From Pseudomonadota bacterium (GTDB taxonomy: Bacteria > Pseudomonadota > Gammaproteobacteria > Steroidobacterales > Steroidobacteraceae), in NCBI GenBank assembly GCA_021792815.1, contig JAJYTX010000020.1:1-15427 (forward strand): a stretch of DNA of 15,427 nucleotides, given 5' to 3'. This document shows, in pieces, positions 7,753 to 14,646 of the stretch (position 1 is the stretch's first letter; the number at the start of each line of letters is the position of its first letter). The notes beneath the pieces are model-generated. The model searched no databases, was not told the origin of the DNA, and saw nothing but the letters and a program-made list of their open reading frames with translations. The position numbers were made by a program, and so were the translations under genes.

Positions 7753-8970
7753 TTACCAGCGGTAGACTGTGGCGACGAAGCCCTGCGGACAGGTGTTCGG
7801 GCCCGGCGGCAGTTCGACGAACCCCTCGGTTTCGGTGAGGCCCAGGAAGTCTCCGGAGCCGTTCGTCGGCCGCGGCCGGATCCAGGGTCGGCCGGACTCG
7901 TCGTGTTCGATGCAGACCGGCAGGAAGTAAGCGCGTGGACCGTGCACGATGACCGGCGCGGCGAGGGCCAGGCGCTCCGGCGCGCTGCGCCGGGCTCCCA
8001 TGGAAAACTCGATCGCCGGCATCACGTAACGGACCAGGCAGATGAGCGTCGAGACCGGGTTTCCCGGCAGGCCGAACACCGCCTGGCCCGCGGGTCCGAT
8101 GCCGAACCACATCGGCGCGCCGGGGCGCTGCGCGATCCGGTGAAACACCTGCTCGACGCCGAGCTGTTTCAGAATCTTCGGCACGAGATCGAATCGTCCC
8201 ATCGAGACGCCGCCGCTCAGCACCAGCATGTCGTGGGTGCTCAGGTGCAATGCGAGGCGCTCGGCGAGCTTCGCCTCGTCGTCGCGGATGTGATCCTGGG
8301 CGACGCGGGTCAGCCCGCGCTGCACGAGCGCCGCGGCGATCGCGTACGCATTCGAGCGACGCACCTGAAAGTCCGCGATCGGCTCGCCGGGCTCGACCAG
8401 CTCATCGCCGGTCGAGATGACGGCGATGGACGGCTGGCGGCTGACGCACACCTGCGCCAGGCCCGCCGAGGCGGCGACCGCGATTTCCGGTGCCCGCAGC
8501 CGGGTGCCGGAATCGAGCAGCAGCGAGCCCTGCCGGGCATCGCTGCCACGCCGGTGGACATTGTGATACGGCGTCAGGTCCGCCGAAGACCGGATCGTGG
8601 CGTAACCGTCGGCAATGTCGATCTGCTCGACCGGCACCACGCAATCGCAGCCGACCGGCAGGATCGCGCCGGTCATGACCTCGATGGCGTGGTCCGTGCG
8701 AGCGAGCGTGCCCTGCGGTGCGCCGGCCGCCTGCACGCCCTGAAGTTTCAGGCGCCGCTCGCCGCGGCGCCAGGTGTCGCTGTCGCCGGCGATGCCGTCC
8801 ATCGCCACGCGGTCGAACGGTGGTTGATCGCGTTCCGCGCACACCTTCTCCCGCAACGTGCCGCCGACGCATTCGCTGAGCGGCAGAGCCTCGATCGGCA
8901 TGCATCGCATCCTCGAGAAGATCATCTCTTCGGCGAGGCGCGGCGTGGTCAACCCGTTGGTCGTCGACAT
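7753..8970 (-). CDS. moeA: Molybdopterin molybdenumtransferase MoeA
   Basis: Inserts molybdate into adenylylated molybdopterin, the last common step of molybdenum cofactor synthesis. The 405-residue product carries the family blocks in order: PPFDRVAMDG at 50-59 (Asp58 corresponds to the catalytic Asp of AMDG), MTGAILPVG with VVPVEQ at 99-116, RRGSD at 140-144, ISTGDE at 185-190 (Glu190), the MoCF-binding SGGVSMGRFD at 252-261, and FGLPGNPVS at 299-307. Asp144 and Glu190 match the other conserved acidic positions. The ATG at 8970 gives the usual MoeA N-terminus; the frame extends to a TTG at 9036 but adds 22 residues without family likeness. No strong Shine-Dalgarno is visible. moaA follows directly. 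The upstream intergenic region is shared with the divergent araC-type gene. Confidence 0.95.
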   Translation of the reverse strand: MSTTNGLTTPRLAEEMIFSRMRCMPIEALPLSECVGGTLREKVCAERDQPPFDRVAMDGIAGDSDTWRRGERRLKLQGVQAAGAPQGTLARTDHAIEVMTGAILPVGCDCVVPVEQIDIADGYATIRSSADLTPYHNVHRRGSDARQGSLLLDSGTRLRAPEIAVAASAGLAQVCVSRQPSIAVISTGDELVEPGEPIADFQVRRSNAYAIAAALVQRGLTRVAQDHIRDDEAKLAERLALHLSTHDMLVLSGGVSMGRFDLVPKILKQLGVEQVFHRIAQRPGAPMWFGIGPAGQAVFGLPGNPVSTLICLVRYVMPAIEFSMGARRSAPERLALAAPVIVHGPRAYFLPVCIEHDESGRPWIRPRPTNGSGDFLGLTETEGFVELPPGPNTCPQGFVATVYRW

Positions 8971-9438
8971 GGCCGGAAGGGCGTATGGAGAATGAAACCC
9001 AGTCGTGATCGTCCTCTCGCCCCCGCGTATTGGCAAGTAACAATCCCATGTGACACGCCGCGCAGGCGATCCCGGAAAAACACCGTGGCCGCTGCCCCTT
9101 TCGGCGTGGCGGGCGCCGGTGTCTCAGCGGGCCGCGCCCGGGTGGCTGAACCCGCGGGTGGGGCGTGTACCCGGGTGATTGCCCGGCCTGCCGCTGATCG
9201 CGGCAGACGGGCCGTGTCTGAGCATGCCCGGACCGGGTGGTGCCGGCTCCCGCCTGCCATACCATCGAGGCAACGGAAGCGGCGATCCCATCGCTCGGCT
9301 CGTTCTGGCCTACATCCCAATGTCATTGACCAGATCAATTTACTCGGCTCGTTATCTTCACTACTCCACGAGGATAAACGTATTGCATAATGCGTCAATT
9401 ATTTGATATTATGTGACATCTCGTCATCCAAAACATAG
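8971..9438. other. Divergent intergenic region between moeA and the AraC-type regulator
   Basis: This 468-nt region has two parts. From 8971 to about 9300 it is GC-rich with many short self-complementary runs, including CCCGGGT (9137-9143) with ACCCGGG (9170-9176). From about 9310 to 9438 it is much more AT-rich and holds the probable promoter of the regulator. A dyad ATTGA-ccaga-TCAAT lies at 9325-9339 and could be an operator. A small frame at 9179-9406 has no coding look. I see no molybdenum-cofactor riboswitch that I can defend ahead of moeA. Confidence 0.6.
9383..9412 (+). promoter_or_regulatory. Putative promoter of the AraC-type regulator
   Basis: TTGCAT (9383-9388) and TATTAT (9407-9412) are spaced by 18 nt in the AT-rich segment just before the gene. 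Initiation would be near 9419, leaving only about 20 nt before the ATG at 9439, and those 20 nt contain no Shine-Dalgarno. The transcript would have a very short leader. Pattern match only. Confidence 0.5.
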
Positions 9439-10494
9439 ATGTCGGATTCCATTGGTTTTTCTGCAACGGGCAACGCGACGATTCGCGCGAGCGTGCTCTC
9501 CCTGATCCTTGATGGGCTGGCGAGCCGCAATCTTCCGATCGATCAGCTGCTCGAAGGACACATCCAGCCGGGCGAGCTCGCCGATCCCTATTCGGAGCAG
9601 GACCTTCGCCAGTACGTCGCGGTCTTCGAAAATGCGGCGCAATTGGCGCGCGATCCATTCTTCGGGTTAAGGCTCGGCCAGGAGGTCGGGATCGAGCAGT
9701 TCGGTCCCCTCGGCATCGTCATTCTGGCGGCCGGCACCCTCGGCAAGGCGCTGTGCGCCTGGGCGCGGTACTCGCGCACCTGGCAGAGCGGAACCATTAC
9801 CGAGGTGGTTTCCAAGGGCGACGTGTGGGAGTGCGTCTATCAGATCTCCGACGACACCATCCTGCCCAGGCGCCAGGATACGGAGTTCACCCTCGCGCTG
9901 GTGTGCCGGCTGTTCCGGGCAACGCTCGCCCGACAATGGTCTCCGCTCGGTATCCAGTTCGAGCACGCCGCCCCCGAAGGCCTGGACACCTCGGCGGCGC
10001 GCCGGCTCTACCAGCGCGCGTTCCGATGCCCGGTGGAATTCGGCTGCACGTCCAACCGGATCCTGGTCGATCGCTGCGATCTCGATCTGCCCACCGCGGG
10101 CACTTACCACGGGCTGGCGCCTCACGTCGAGCACCTGCTGCAGAGGCTGGAGCGTCCGGATCAGGGGCCGGAGCGTCTGAGCGAGCGTGTCACCCGCCTG
10201 ATCCGCAACCGCCTGGGCTATCAGCCGATCCGTGCGCCGGACATCGCGGCGGCCCTCGGTCTGTCGGCACGCACCCTGCAGCGGCGCCTGGAGTGCGAGG
10301 GCACTTCCCTGCGGGTTCTCATCCGGGCATGTCGCCGCAGCCGTGCCGAAGCCATGCTGGCCGATCCCAGACGCCAGGTGACCACGGTGGCGCACAGTCT
10401 GGGATACGCCGATACTGCAGTGCTCAGCCGCGCCTTCAAGACCTGGACCGGCACGGCACCTCGGAGTTATCGCCGAAAGTCTCATTCGATTTGA
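9439..10494 (+). CDS. AraC-family transcriptional regulator (OruR-like architecture)
   Basis: DNA-binding regulator of 351 residues. The N-terminal two thirds (about 20-210) resemble the 'arabinose-binding-type' sensor domain found in OruR-like regulators: YSEQDLRQYV, FFGLRLGQ and IEQFGPLGIVI are visible in order. The C-terminal AraC DNA-binding domain spans about 250-346. It has a first helix-turn-helix in APDIAAALGLSARTLQRRL (266-284) and a second in TTVAHSLGYADTAVLSRAFK (315-334), followed by the G-x-A-P-R-S-Y-R signature (338-345). The amino-acid permease gene lies downstream on the same strand, and a tandem repeat of the kind bound by AraC proteins sits between them, so activation of the permease is the likely role. 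No Shine-Dalgarno precedes the ATG. The effector is unknown; an amino acid or derivative is a guess from context. Confidence 0.92.
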   Translation: MSDSIGFSATGNATIRASVLSLILDGLASRNLPIDQLLEGHIQPGELADPYSEQDLRQYVAVFENAAQLARDPFFGLRLGQEVGIEQFGPLGIVILAAGTLGKALCAWARYSRTWQSGTITEVVSKGDVWECVYQISDDTILPRRQDTEFTLALVCRLFRATLARQWSPLGIQFEHAAPEGLDTSAARRLYQRAFRCPVEFGCTSNRILVDRCDLDLPTAGTYHGLAPHVEHLLQRLERPDQGPERLSERVTRLIRNRLGYQPIRAPDIAAALGLSARTLQRRLECEGTSLRVLIRACRRSRAEAMLADPRRQVTTVAHSLGYADTAVLSRAFKTWTGTAPRSYRRKSHSI

Positions 10495-10518
10495 AATTCG
10501 AAAAGAGACTGAGCCTGC

Positions 10519-10563
10519 AAAATCTTTGGCGCAGTTGACAAATTTTTTGGCGCAATCCGCAAA
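10519..10563 (+). promoter_or_regulatory. Tandem AraC-type operator ahead of the permease gene
   Basis: Two half-sites of the form TGGCGC-N8-AA start at 10527 and 10548, a period of exactly 21 bp or two helical turns. Over the aligned 22-nt windows from 10519 and 10540 the copies agree at 17 positions, including the unbroken core TTTGGCGCA. Direct-repeat half-sites at 21-bp spacing are typical for AraC-family activators, and as I recall it the Pseudomonas ArgR consensus (TGTCGC-N8-AA-N5) has the same form. The second half-site ends 57 nt before the permease ATG. A TTGACA at 10535-10540 lies inside the first half-site but has no good -10 partner. Confidence 0.55.
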
Positions 10564-10619
10564 ACCCATGCGGCCCGACGCGTCATGCTTCATCACTTTG
10601 GATCGACTCGGCACCCTCT

Positions 10620-12071
10620 ATGCAAGCTGCTGAACACGCCAGCACCGGTCATCGCCTGCGCGCAGGCGCGATCGGTGTCGGGGCCGTCACTTTTTTTGTC
10701 GTCTCCGCCGCAGGACCCTTGGTCGCCATCGCGGGGGGATTCCCGGTCGGGATGCTGCTCGGCGATGGTGCCGGCATGCCGGCGATGCTGCTCGGCTGCG
10801 TGGCCATTCTGCTGGTGTTCGCCATCGGGTATACGGCGATGGCCCGGCACGTGGTGACGGCGGGCGGTTTCTATGCCTTTGCCGCGCGCGGCCTGGGCGG
10901 GTTGGCCGGTGGCGCCGCCGCGATGGTGGCGGTGGTGGCCTACAACGCCATGCAGGTCGGCATCTACGGGATGTTCGGCACCGCTGCCCACATGCTGCTG
11001 CTGCAGTATGCCGGAATCCATTTGCCCTGGTACCTCTACGCCCTGCTGGCCGTCGCGACGGTGGCCGTCCTCGGCTATCGACAGGTCGATCTGTCGGCGA
11101 AGATCCTCTCTTTCCTGGTGATTGGAGAGTATCTTGCGGTGCTCACCCTGGACATCGCGATTCTCCGTCATGGCGGCGCCGATGGCATCACGCTGGTCTC
11201 GTTCACCCCGGCGGTGGCGCTGAGCGGCTCGCCGGCGATCGCGATTCTGTTCTGTTTCGCCGGTTTCATGGGCTTCGAAGCCACCACCATCTATGGCGAA
11301 GAGGCGCGCGATCCCGAGCGTACGATCCCCCGGGCCACGTATCTCTCGGTGCTGCTGATCGGGGGCTTCTACGCGTTCTCACTCTGGTGTCTGGTCGTGG
11401 GAGCGGGGGCGAGCCAGCTGCTGCCGCACCTGCGCGCGCTGCCCGATCCGACGAGATTCCTGTTCGGCATGGCCGACCAGTACGTCGGCCACTGGCTCTC
11501 GGCGATCATGAGCGTGCTGTTCGTCACCAGCGTGTTTGCGGGTCTGCTGGCCTTTCACAATGCTGCAGCCCGGTATTTTTACGCTCTCGGCCGCGAGGGA
11601 CTGCTGCCGACCGGGCTCGGCCACACCCATGTGCGCCACGCCAGTCCCCACGTCGGCTCGCTGACCCAGACCGTCATCGCCGCGGTGCTGGTGTCACTGT
11701 TCGCCATCGCTGGCGCTGACCCGGTGCTCACGCTGTTCTCCTGGCTCACGAACGTCGGAACGCTGGGGGTCATCGCGCTCATGGCGCTCGCCTCGCTCTC
11801 GGTGCCGGGTTTCTTCGCCCGTCGTGGCGGTTCGCTGCTGCGTACGCGGGTCGCGCCGCTCGTGGCCGCCGCGGCGCTGCTCATCGTGCTGGTCTTGGCG
11901 ATCCTGCACTTCGATGTGCTGACCGGCTCGACCGGAGTGATGCGCATCCTGCTGCCGGCCACTGTGCCCGCCGCGGCCTGTCTCGGCGCGCTGCGGGGCT
12001 GGTACCTGCGGCGCACGAATCCCGATCGCTACCGCGGTCTGGGCTTCGGACTGTCCCAGGCGCCGAACTGA
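10620..12071 (+). CDS. APC-family amino-acid permease
   Basis: Inner-membrane amino-acid/polyamine/organocation carrier of 483 residues, normal for the family. It begins with the APC motif GAIGVGAVTFFVVSAAGPL (16-34), where the unwound first helix binds substrate. It then shows about 12 hydrophobic segments and the family block GFMGFEATTIYGEEARDPERTIPRA (215-239) across TM6 and the following loop. Its substrate cannot be read from sequence; an amino acid or amine is expected. The ATG at 10620 lacks a clear Shine-Dalgarno but gives the expected N-terminus. The gene lies 125 nt after the AraC-type regulator on the same strand, with the tandem operator in between. It is convergent with the reductase-like gene at 12161-12778; the 89-nt gap between them is GC-rich and shows no gene. 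Confidence 0.9.
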   Translation: MQAAEHASTGHRLRAGAIGVGAVTFFVVSAAGPLVAIAGGFPVGMLLGDGAGMPAMLLGCVAILLVFAIGYTAMARHVVTAGGFYAFAARGLGGLAGGAAAMVAVVAYNAMQVGIYGMFGTAAHMLLLQYAGIHLPWYLYALLAVATVAVLGYRQVDLSAKILSFLVIGEYLAVLTLDIAILRHGGADGITLVSFTPAVALSGSPAIAILFCFAGFMGFEATTIYGEEARDPERTIPRATYLSVLLIGGFYAFSLWCLVVGAGASQLLPHLRALPDPTRFLFGMADQYVGHWLSAIMSVLFVTSVFAGLLAFHNAAARYFYALGREGLLPTGLGHTHVRHASPHVGSLTQTVIAAVLVSLFAIAGADPVLTLFSWLTNVGTLGVIALMALASLSVPGFFARRGGSLLRTRVAPLVAAAALLIVLVLAILHFDVLTGSTGVMRILLPATVPAAACLGALRGWYLRRTNPDRYRGLGFGLSQAPN

Positions 12072-12153
12072 GCCGGGCCGGGCTGCACGGCAGACATCTT
12101 TCGACGGCGCCTCAGCGGCTGCGCGGGCGGTGCGAACGGCGCGCCGCGCCGCG

Positions 12154-12170
12154 AGGCTGCTCAATAGCCT
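12154..12170. repeat. Small hairpin over the end of the reductase-like gene
   Basis: AGGCT (12154-12158) and AGCCT (12166-12170) flank a 7-nt loop that contains the minus-strand stop at 12161-12163. It sits between convergent genes and could assist termination, but the arms are short and no T tract follows on either strand. Confidence 0.2.
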
Positions 12171-12778
12171 ACCGTGAAGCGCCGGCGGAGGTGTCTGGGA
12201 TGCTCCAGCTCGTCGACGAGCGCGACCGCGTAATCTTCCATCGAGATGTGGCTTTTGCCCTGCACATCGACCAGCAGTTCGTCCGCGCCCAGACGGAACC
12301 GGCCGGTGCGCGCTCCGGGCTCGAGCAGCGCCGAAGGGGAAAGGAAGGTCCAGTCGAGCAGCGGCTCGGTGCGCAGCGCTTCGAGAAAGGAGCGTCCCGC
12401 TGCGGCCTCTGCCTGGTAGGCTGCCGGGAAGTCCGGGCTGTCGATGAGCGCCACGCCCGGAGCGATCAACAGACTGCCGGCGCCGCCGACGACGAGCACG
12501 CGTTGGATGCCCGCGTGCTTTGCGGCCGCGATCAGCGCAGGTCCGGTGATCCCGCCGACGAAGCGCATCGCGCTGATGAGTGCATCATGCCCGCGCAGAA
12601 TGGCCGCAACCGCTTCCGGCTGAGTGGCATCCGCGGCCTTCACGACCAGGCCCGGACGGGGCGGCACCGTGCCCACGCTGCGGGCGATGCCCGTGACCGC
12701 ATGGCCGCGTCGCAACAGCTCTGCGGCGATGCGCGATCCGACGCGACCGGAGATGCCCAATACGGCGACGTGACTCAT
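12161..12778 (-). CDS. NAD(P)-binding Rossmann-fold protein (NAD(P)H-binding/NmrA-like)
   Basis: Cytoplasmic protein of 205 residues with a single Rossmann domain. The dinucleotide-binding loop GISGRVG is at 8-14 right after the first strand, followed by a positively charged ARS around 32-34 that could favour NADP(H). Later blocks ALISAM, RVLVVGGAGSLL and WTFLSPSALLEPGARTG match the small atypical SDR family that includes YwnB-like and NmrA-like proteins. Such proteins are often flavin reductase-like, quinone reductase-like or purely regulatory, so the reaction is not assigned. Its ATG overlaps the stop of the aminotransferase gene (ATGA, 12775-12778), and a GGAAG sits about 9 nt upstream inside that gene. 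The two are therefore translationally coupled and probably function together. Confidence 0.88.
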   Translation of the reverse strand: MSHVAVLGISGRVGSRIAAELLRRGHAVTGIARSVGTVPPRPGLVVKAADATQPEAVAAILRGHDALISAMRFVGGITGPALIAAAKHAGIQRVLVVGGAGSLLIAPGVALIDSPDFPAAYQAEAAAGRSFLEALRTEPLLDWTFLSPSALLEPGARTGRFRLGADELLVDVQGKSHISMEDYAVALVDELEHPRHLRRRFTVGY

Positions 12779-13944
12779 CGACGATCTTCCAGGGCTGCGC
12801 GGACCCGCCGGCCCACGCCCCGCAGCCGGGCCACCGGCTCATTCGAAAACACGAAGCGGATATATTGCCCGCCATGGGTCTCGCCCCAACCGTCCATCGC
12901 GGTCGCGCAGATGCCCTGCTGCAGCAGGCGCTGCGCCAGGGTTGCCCCGTCGATGCCGTAGTCCGATACCCGCAGCAGCATGGACCAACCGCCCGCCGGC
13001 GTGCCGAACGGCAGGCCCGCCAGTTCTTCCATCAGGACATCGCGTCTCTCCTGCAGCTGCGCGACGTAACCGGCCATCGTCTGCTGGGAATGCTCCAGGG
13101 CCACCGCCACGGCGTCCTGGGCAATGCCGACCGGCACGACGACATTGGCCAACGACACCGCGACCAGATCAGGCAACAGGGTCTGCGGCGCGACGATCCA
13201 ACCGACGCGCCAGCCGATCATGCGCAGCTCCTTGGCCGATGAGCCGACGGTGATCGTGCGCTCGGCCATCCCCGGCAGTCCCGCCGGGTGGAAAACGCGC
13301 CGCCCGTCAAAGACCAGCCGTTCCATGGCGGCATCGAGGATCAGCAGCAGGTCATGCTCGCGACACAGCGAGGCGACCGCCGACCAGTCCGCCGCCTCGA
13401 GCATGCCCCCCGATGGCATCGAGGGCGACATCAGCAGCATCGCGCGGGTCTTGGGACCGACGGCCGCCTGCAGAGCCGTACGGTCGAGCCGCCACGGTTC
13501 TGCCGGTGTGAACCGGAAGGGCACGAAACGGGGAACGCCGCCGGCGAGGCGCACCCGGTTCACCAGGCCCGCATACGTCGGATCGGTGACGATGACCTCA
13601 TCGCCGACCTCGAGGGTTGCCAGCAGCACGTTGAGGATGCCGGACAATCCGCCGGCCGAGATGACGCACTGGCTGGCAGAGTAGGCCACGCCCGAGAGCC
13701 TGGAGACATGCTGTGCCACCTGCTCCCTCAAGCGGGTCTGTCCGACGAAGGGCAGGTAGCTGTTATCGGCATCGACGGCGACGGCATCACGTGTCGCGGC
13801 GAGGGCAGCCGCATCCGGTGGAATGTCGACGTCGAGGTTTTCGAGCCTGAGGAAGTCCCGGCCGGAGGCATCGGCGAGCGCCCCCATGCGGTCGACCCCG
13901 ATGCCGGCGACATGCTGCAGTCGCGCAGGGCGGGACCAGGGCAT
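12775..13944 (-). CDS. Fold-type-I PLP-dependent aminotransferase-like protein with altered cofactor site
   Basis: Class I/II aminotransferase-like enzyme of 389 residues. Visible blocks are YLPFVGQTRLR at 63-73, AGGLSGI at 97-103, DPTYAG at 121-126, GSSAKELRMIGWRVGW at 234-249 with the Schiff-base Lys238 and phosphate-binding Arg246, and QYIRFVFS at 360-367 with the carboxylate-binding Arg363. Two normally conserved cofactor contacts are changed: the Asn of the NPTG motif is Met176 (SPSMPSG, 173-179), and the Tyr of the D-x-x-Y motif is Met207 (DAAM, 204-207). Asp204 itself is present. An SD-like GGGGGAG lies 6 nt before the ATG. It leads a two-gene operon with the reductase-like gene. Substrate is unknown; it may be an aminotransferase with a shifted site or a related PLP lyase. 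Confidence 0.88.
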   Translation of the reverse strand: MPWSRPARLQHVAGIGVDRMGALADASGRDFLRLENLDVDIPPDAAALAATRDAVAVDADNSYLPFVGQTRLREQVAQHVSRLSGVAYSASQCVISAGGLSGILNVLLATLEVGDEVIVTDPTYAGLVNRVRLAGGVPRFVPFRFTPAEPWRLDRTALQAAVGPKTRAMLLMSPSMPSGGMLEAADWSAVASLCREHDLLLILDAAMERLVFDGRRVFHPAGLPGMAERTITVGSSAKELRMIGWRVGWIVAPQTLLPDLVAVSLANVVVPVGIAQDAVAVALEHSQQTMAGYVAQLQERRDVLMEELAGLPFGTPAGGWSMLLRVSDYGIDGATLAQRLLQQGICATAMDGWGETHGGQYIRFVFSNEPVARLRGVGRRVRAALEDRR

Positions 13945-14001
13945 GACTGTCTCCCCCAGGCAGGGTGAATGAGGGATAATCTACAAGATCATGAGCGCCG
14001 A

Positions 14002-14073
14002 GTCATCGCAACGCCCGGAACGGGCCGTATCCCTCGCCGGGCACATTGGCCGGCGCCTCGCGTTGCGAATGAC
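14002..14073. repeat. 72-nt fold-back element with two inner hairpins
   Basis: GTCATCGCAACGC (14002-14014) pairs with GCGTTGCGAATGAC (14060-14073) over 13 base pairs with a single bulged base. Between the arms lie two further hairpins, CCCG-gaa-CGGG (14014-14024) and CGCCGG with CCGGCG (14035-14040 and 14050-14055). The whole forms a three-way, cloverleaf-like fold. It sits between the divergent aminotransferase and DUF1801 genes. It could be a dispersed palindromic repeat, an operator region or a structured leader. Confidence 0.6.
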
Positions 14074-14139
14074 GGCGATGCAATCCCCGGTACGACAGGC
14101 AGCTCGATGTTGAGTCCCCCGATCGGAAACCCAAGTGCC

Positions 14140-14622
14140 ATGAAAGCCGCCCGCAGCCCCATGCACAAGTCACCGAGGAAAGCCGCCGCGTCCGCCAGGA
14201 AGTCCAAGGGGTTTACCGACGAGGAACGGACCGCGATGAGTGAGCGGCTGCGGGAACTCGAGGCGCAGGCCGGCCGCGGCCCGCGTGCGGCAGATGGCGA
14301 GAGCGTCGTGCTCGCCAAGCTCGCCGCGCTGCCGCAGCAGGAGCGCGCCATGGGGGAGCGTCTGCACGCCCTCATCAAAGCCCATGCTCCGGCTCTTTCC
14401 CCGAGGACCTGGTACGGGATGCCCGCGTATGCCAAGGACGGCCACGTGGTCTGTTTCTTCCAGAGCGCACAGAAGTTCAAGACCCGGTACGCCACGCTCG
14501 GTTTCAGCGACCGGGCGAACCTCGACGAAGGGCGCATGTGGCCGACCCGCTTTGCGCTGACGGAACTGACGGCCGCCGAGGAGGCCAGGATCGTCGCGCT
14601 CGTGAAGAAGGCGGCGGGCTGA
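14140..14622 (+). CDS. DUF1801-family protein (YdhG/YdeI-like)
   Basis: Small cytoplasmic protein of 160 residues with the DUF1801 fold. The N-terminus is a basic Lys/Arg/Ala-rich tail, followed by [19 protein letters not shown] and then the family core: [56 protein letters not shown] and [19 protein letters not shown]. The core is strongly conserved in Proteobacteria and Actinobacteria; some relatives are called iron-chaperone-like, but the function is not established. The frame is open back to 13969, yet that part runs through the 72-nt fold-back element and shows no family likeness. ATGs at 14107 and 14161 are alternative starts, and a weak GGAA precedes 14140. The ABC-transporter gene follows after 24 nt. 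Confidence 0.85.
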   Translation: MKAARSPMHKSPRKAAASARKSKGFTDEERTAMSERLRELEAQAGRGPRAADGESVVLAKLAALPQQERAMGERLHALIKAHAPALSPRTWYGMPAYAKDGHVVCFFQSAQKFKTRYATLGFSDRANLDEGRMWPTRFALTELTAAEEARIVALVKKAAG

Positions 14623-14646
14623 GACCGGGCTCGCCGTCGGCCGACG

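Noticed and set aside
7742..8110. Long N-terminal extension of MoaA
   Set aside because: It overlaps moeA in another frame and has no MoaA likeness; the ATG at 7741 gives the standard protein.
9060..9180. Possible molybdenum-cofactor riboswitch ahead of moeA on the minus strand
   Set aside because: The region is GC-rich with hairpins, but I could not match the conserved core with confidence. An Rfam RF01055 search would decide.
7903..9390. 495-codon plus-strand frame opposite moeA
   Set aside because: It is the complement of a well-supported MoeA gene, is rich in Arg/Ala/Asp/His and has no recognisable motif.
13969..14139. Longer DUF1801 protein starting at 13969
   Set aside because: The added residues come from the 72-nt fold-back element and do not resemble the family N-terminus.
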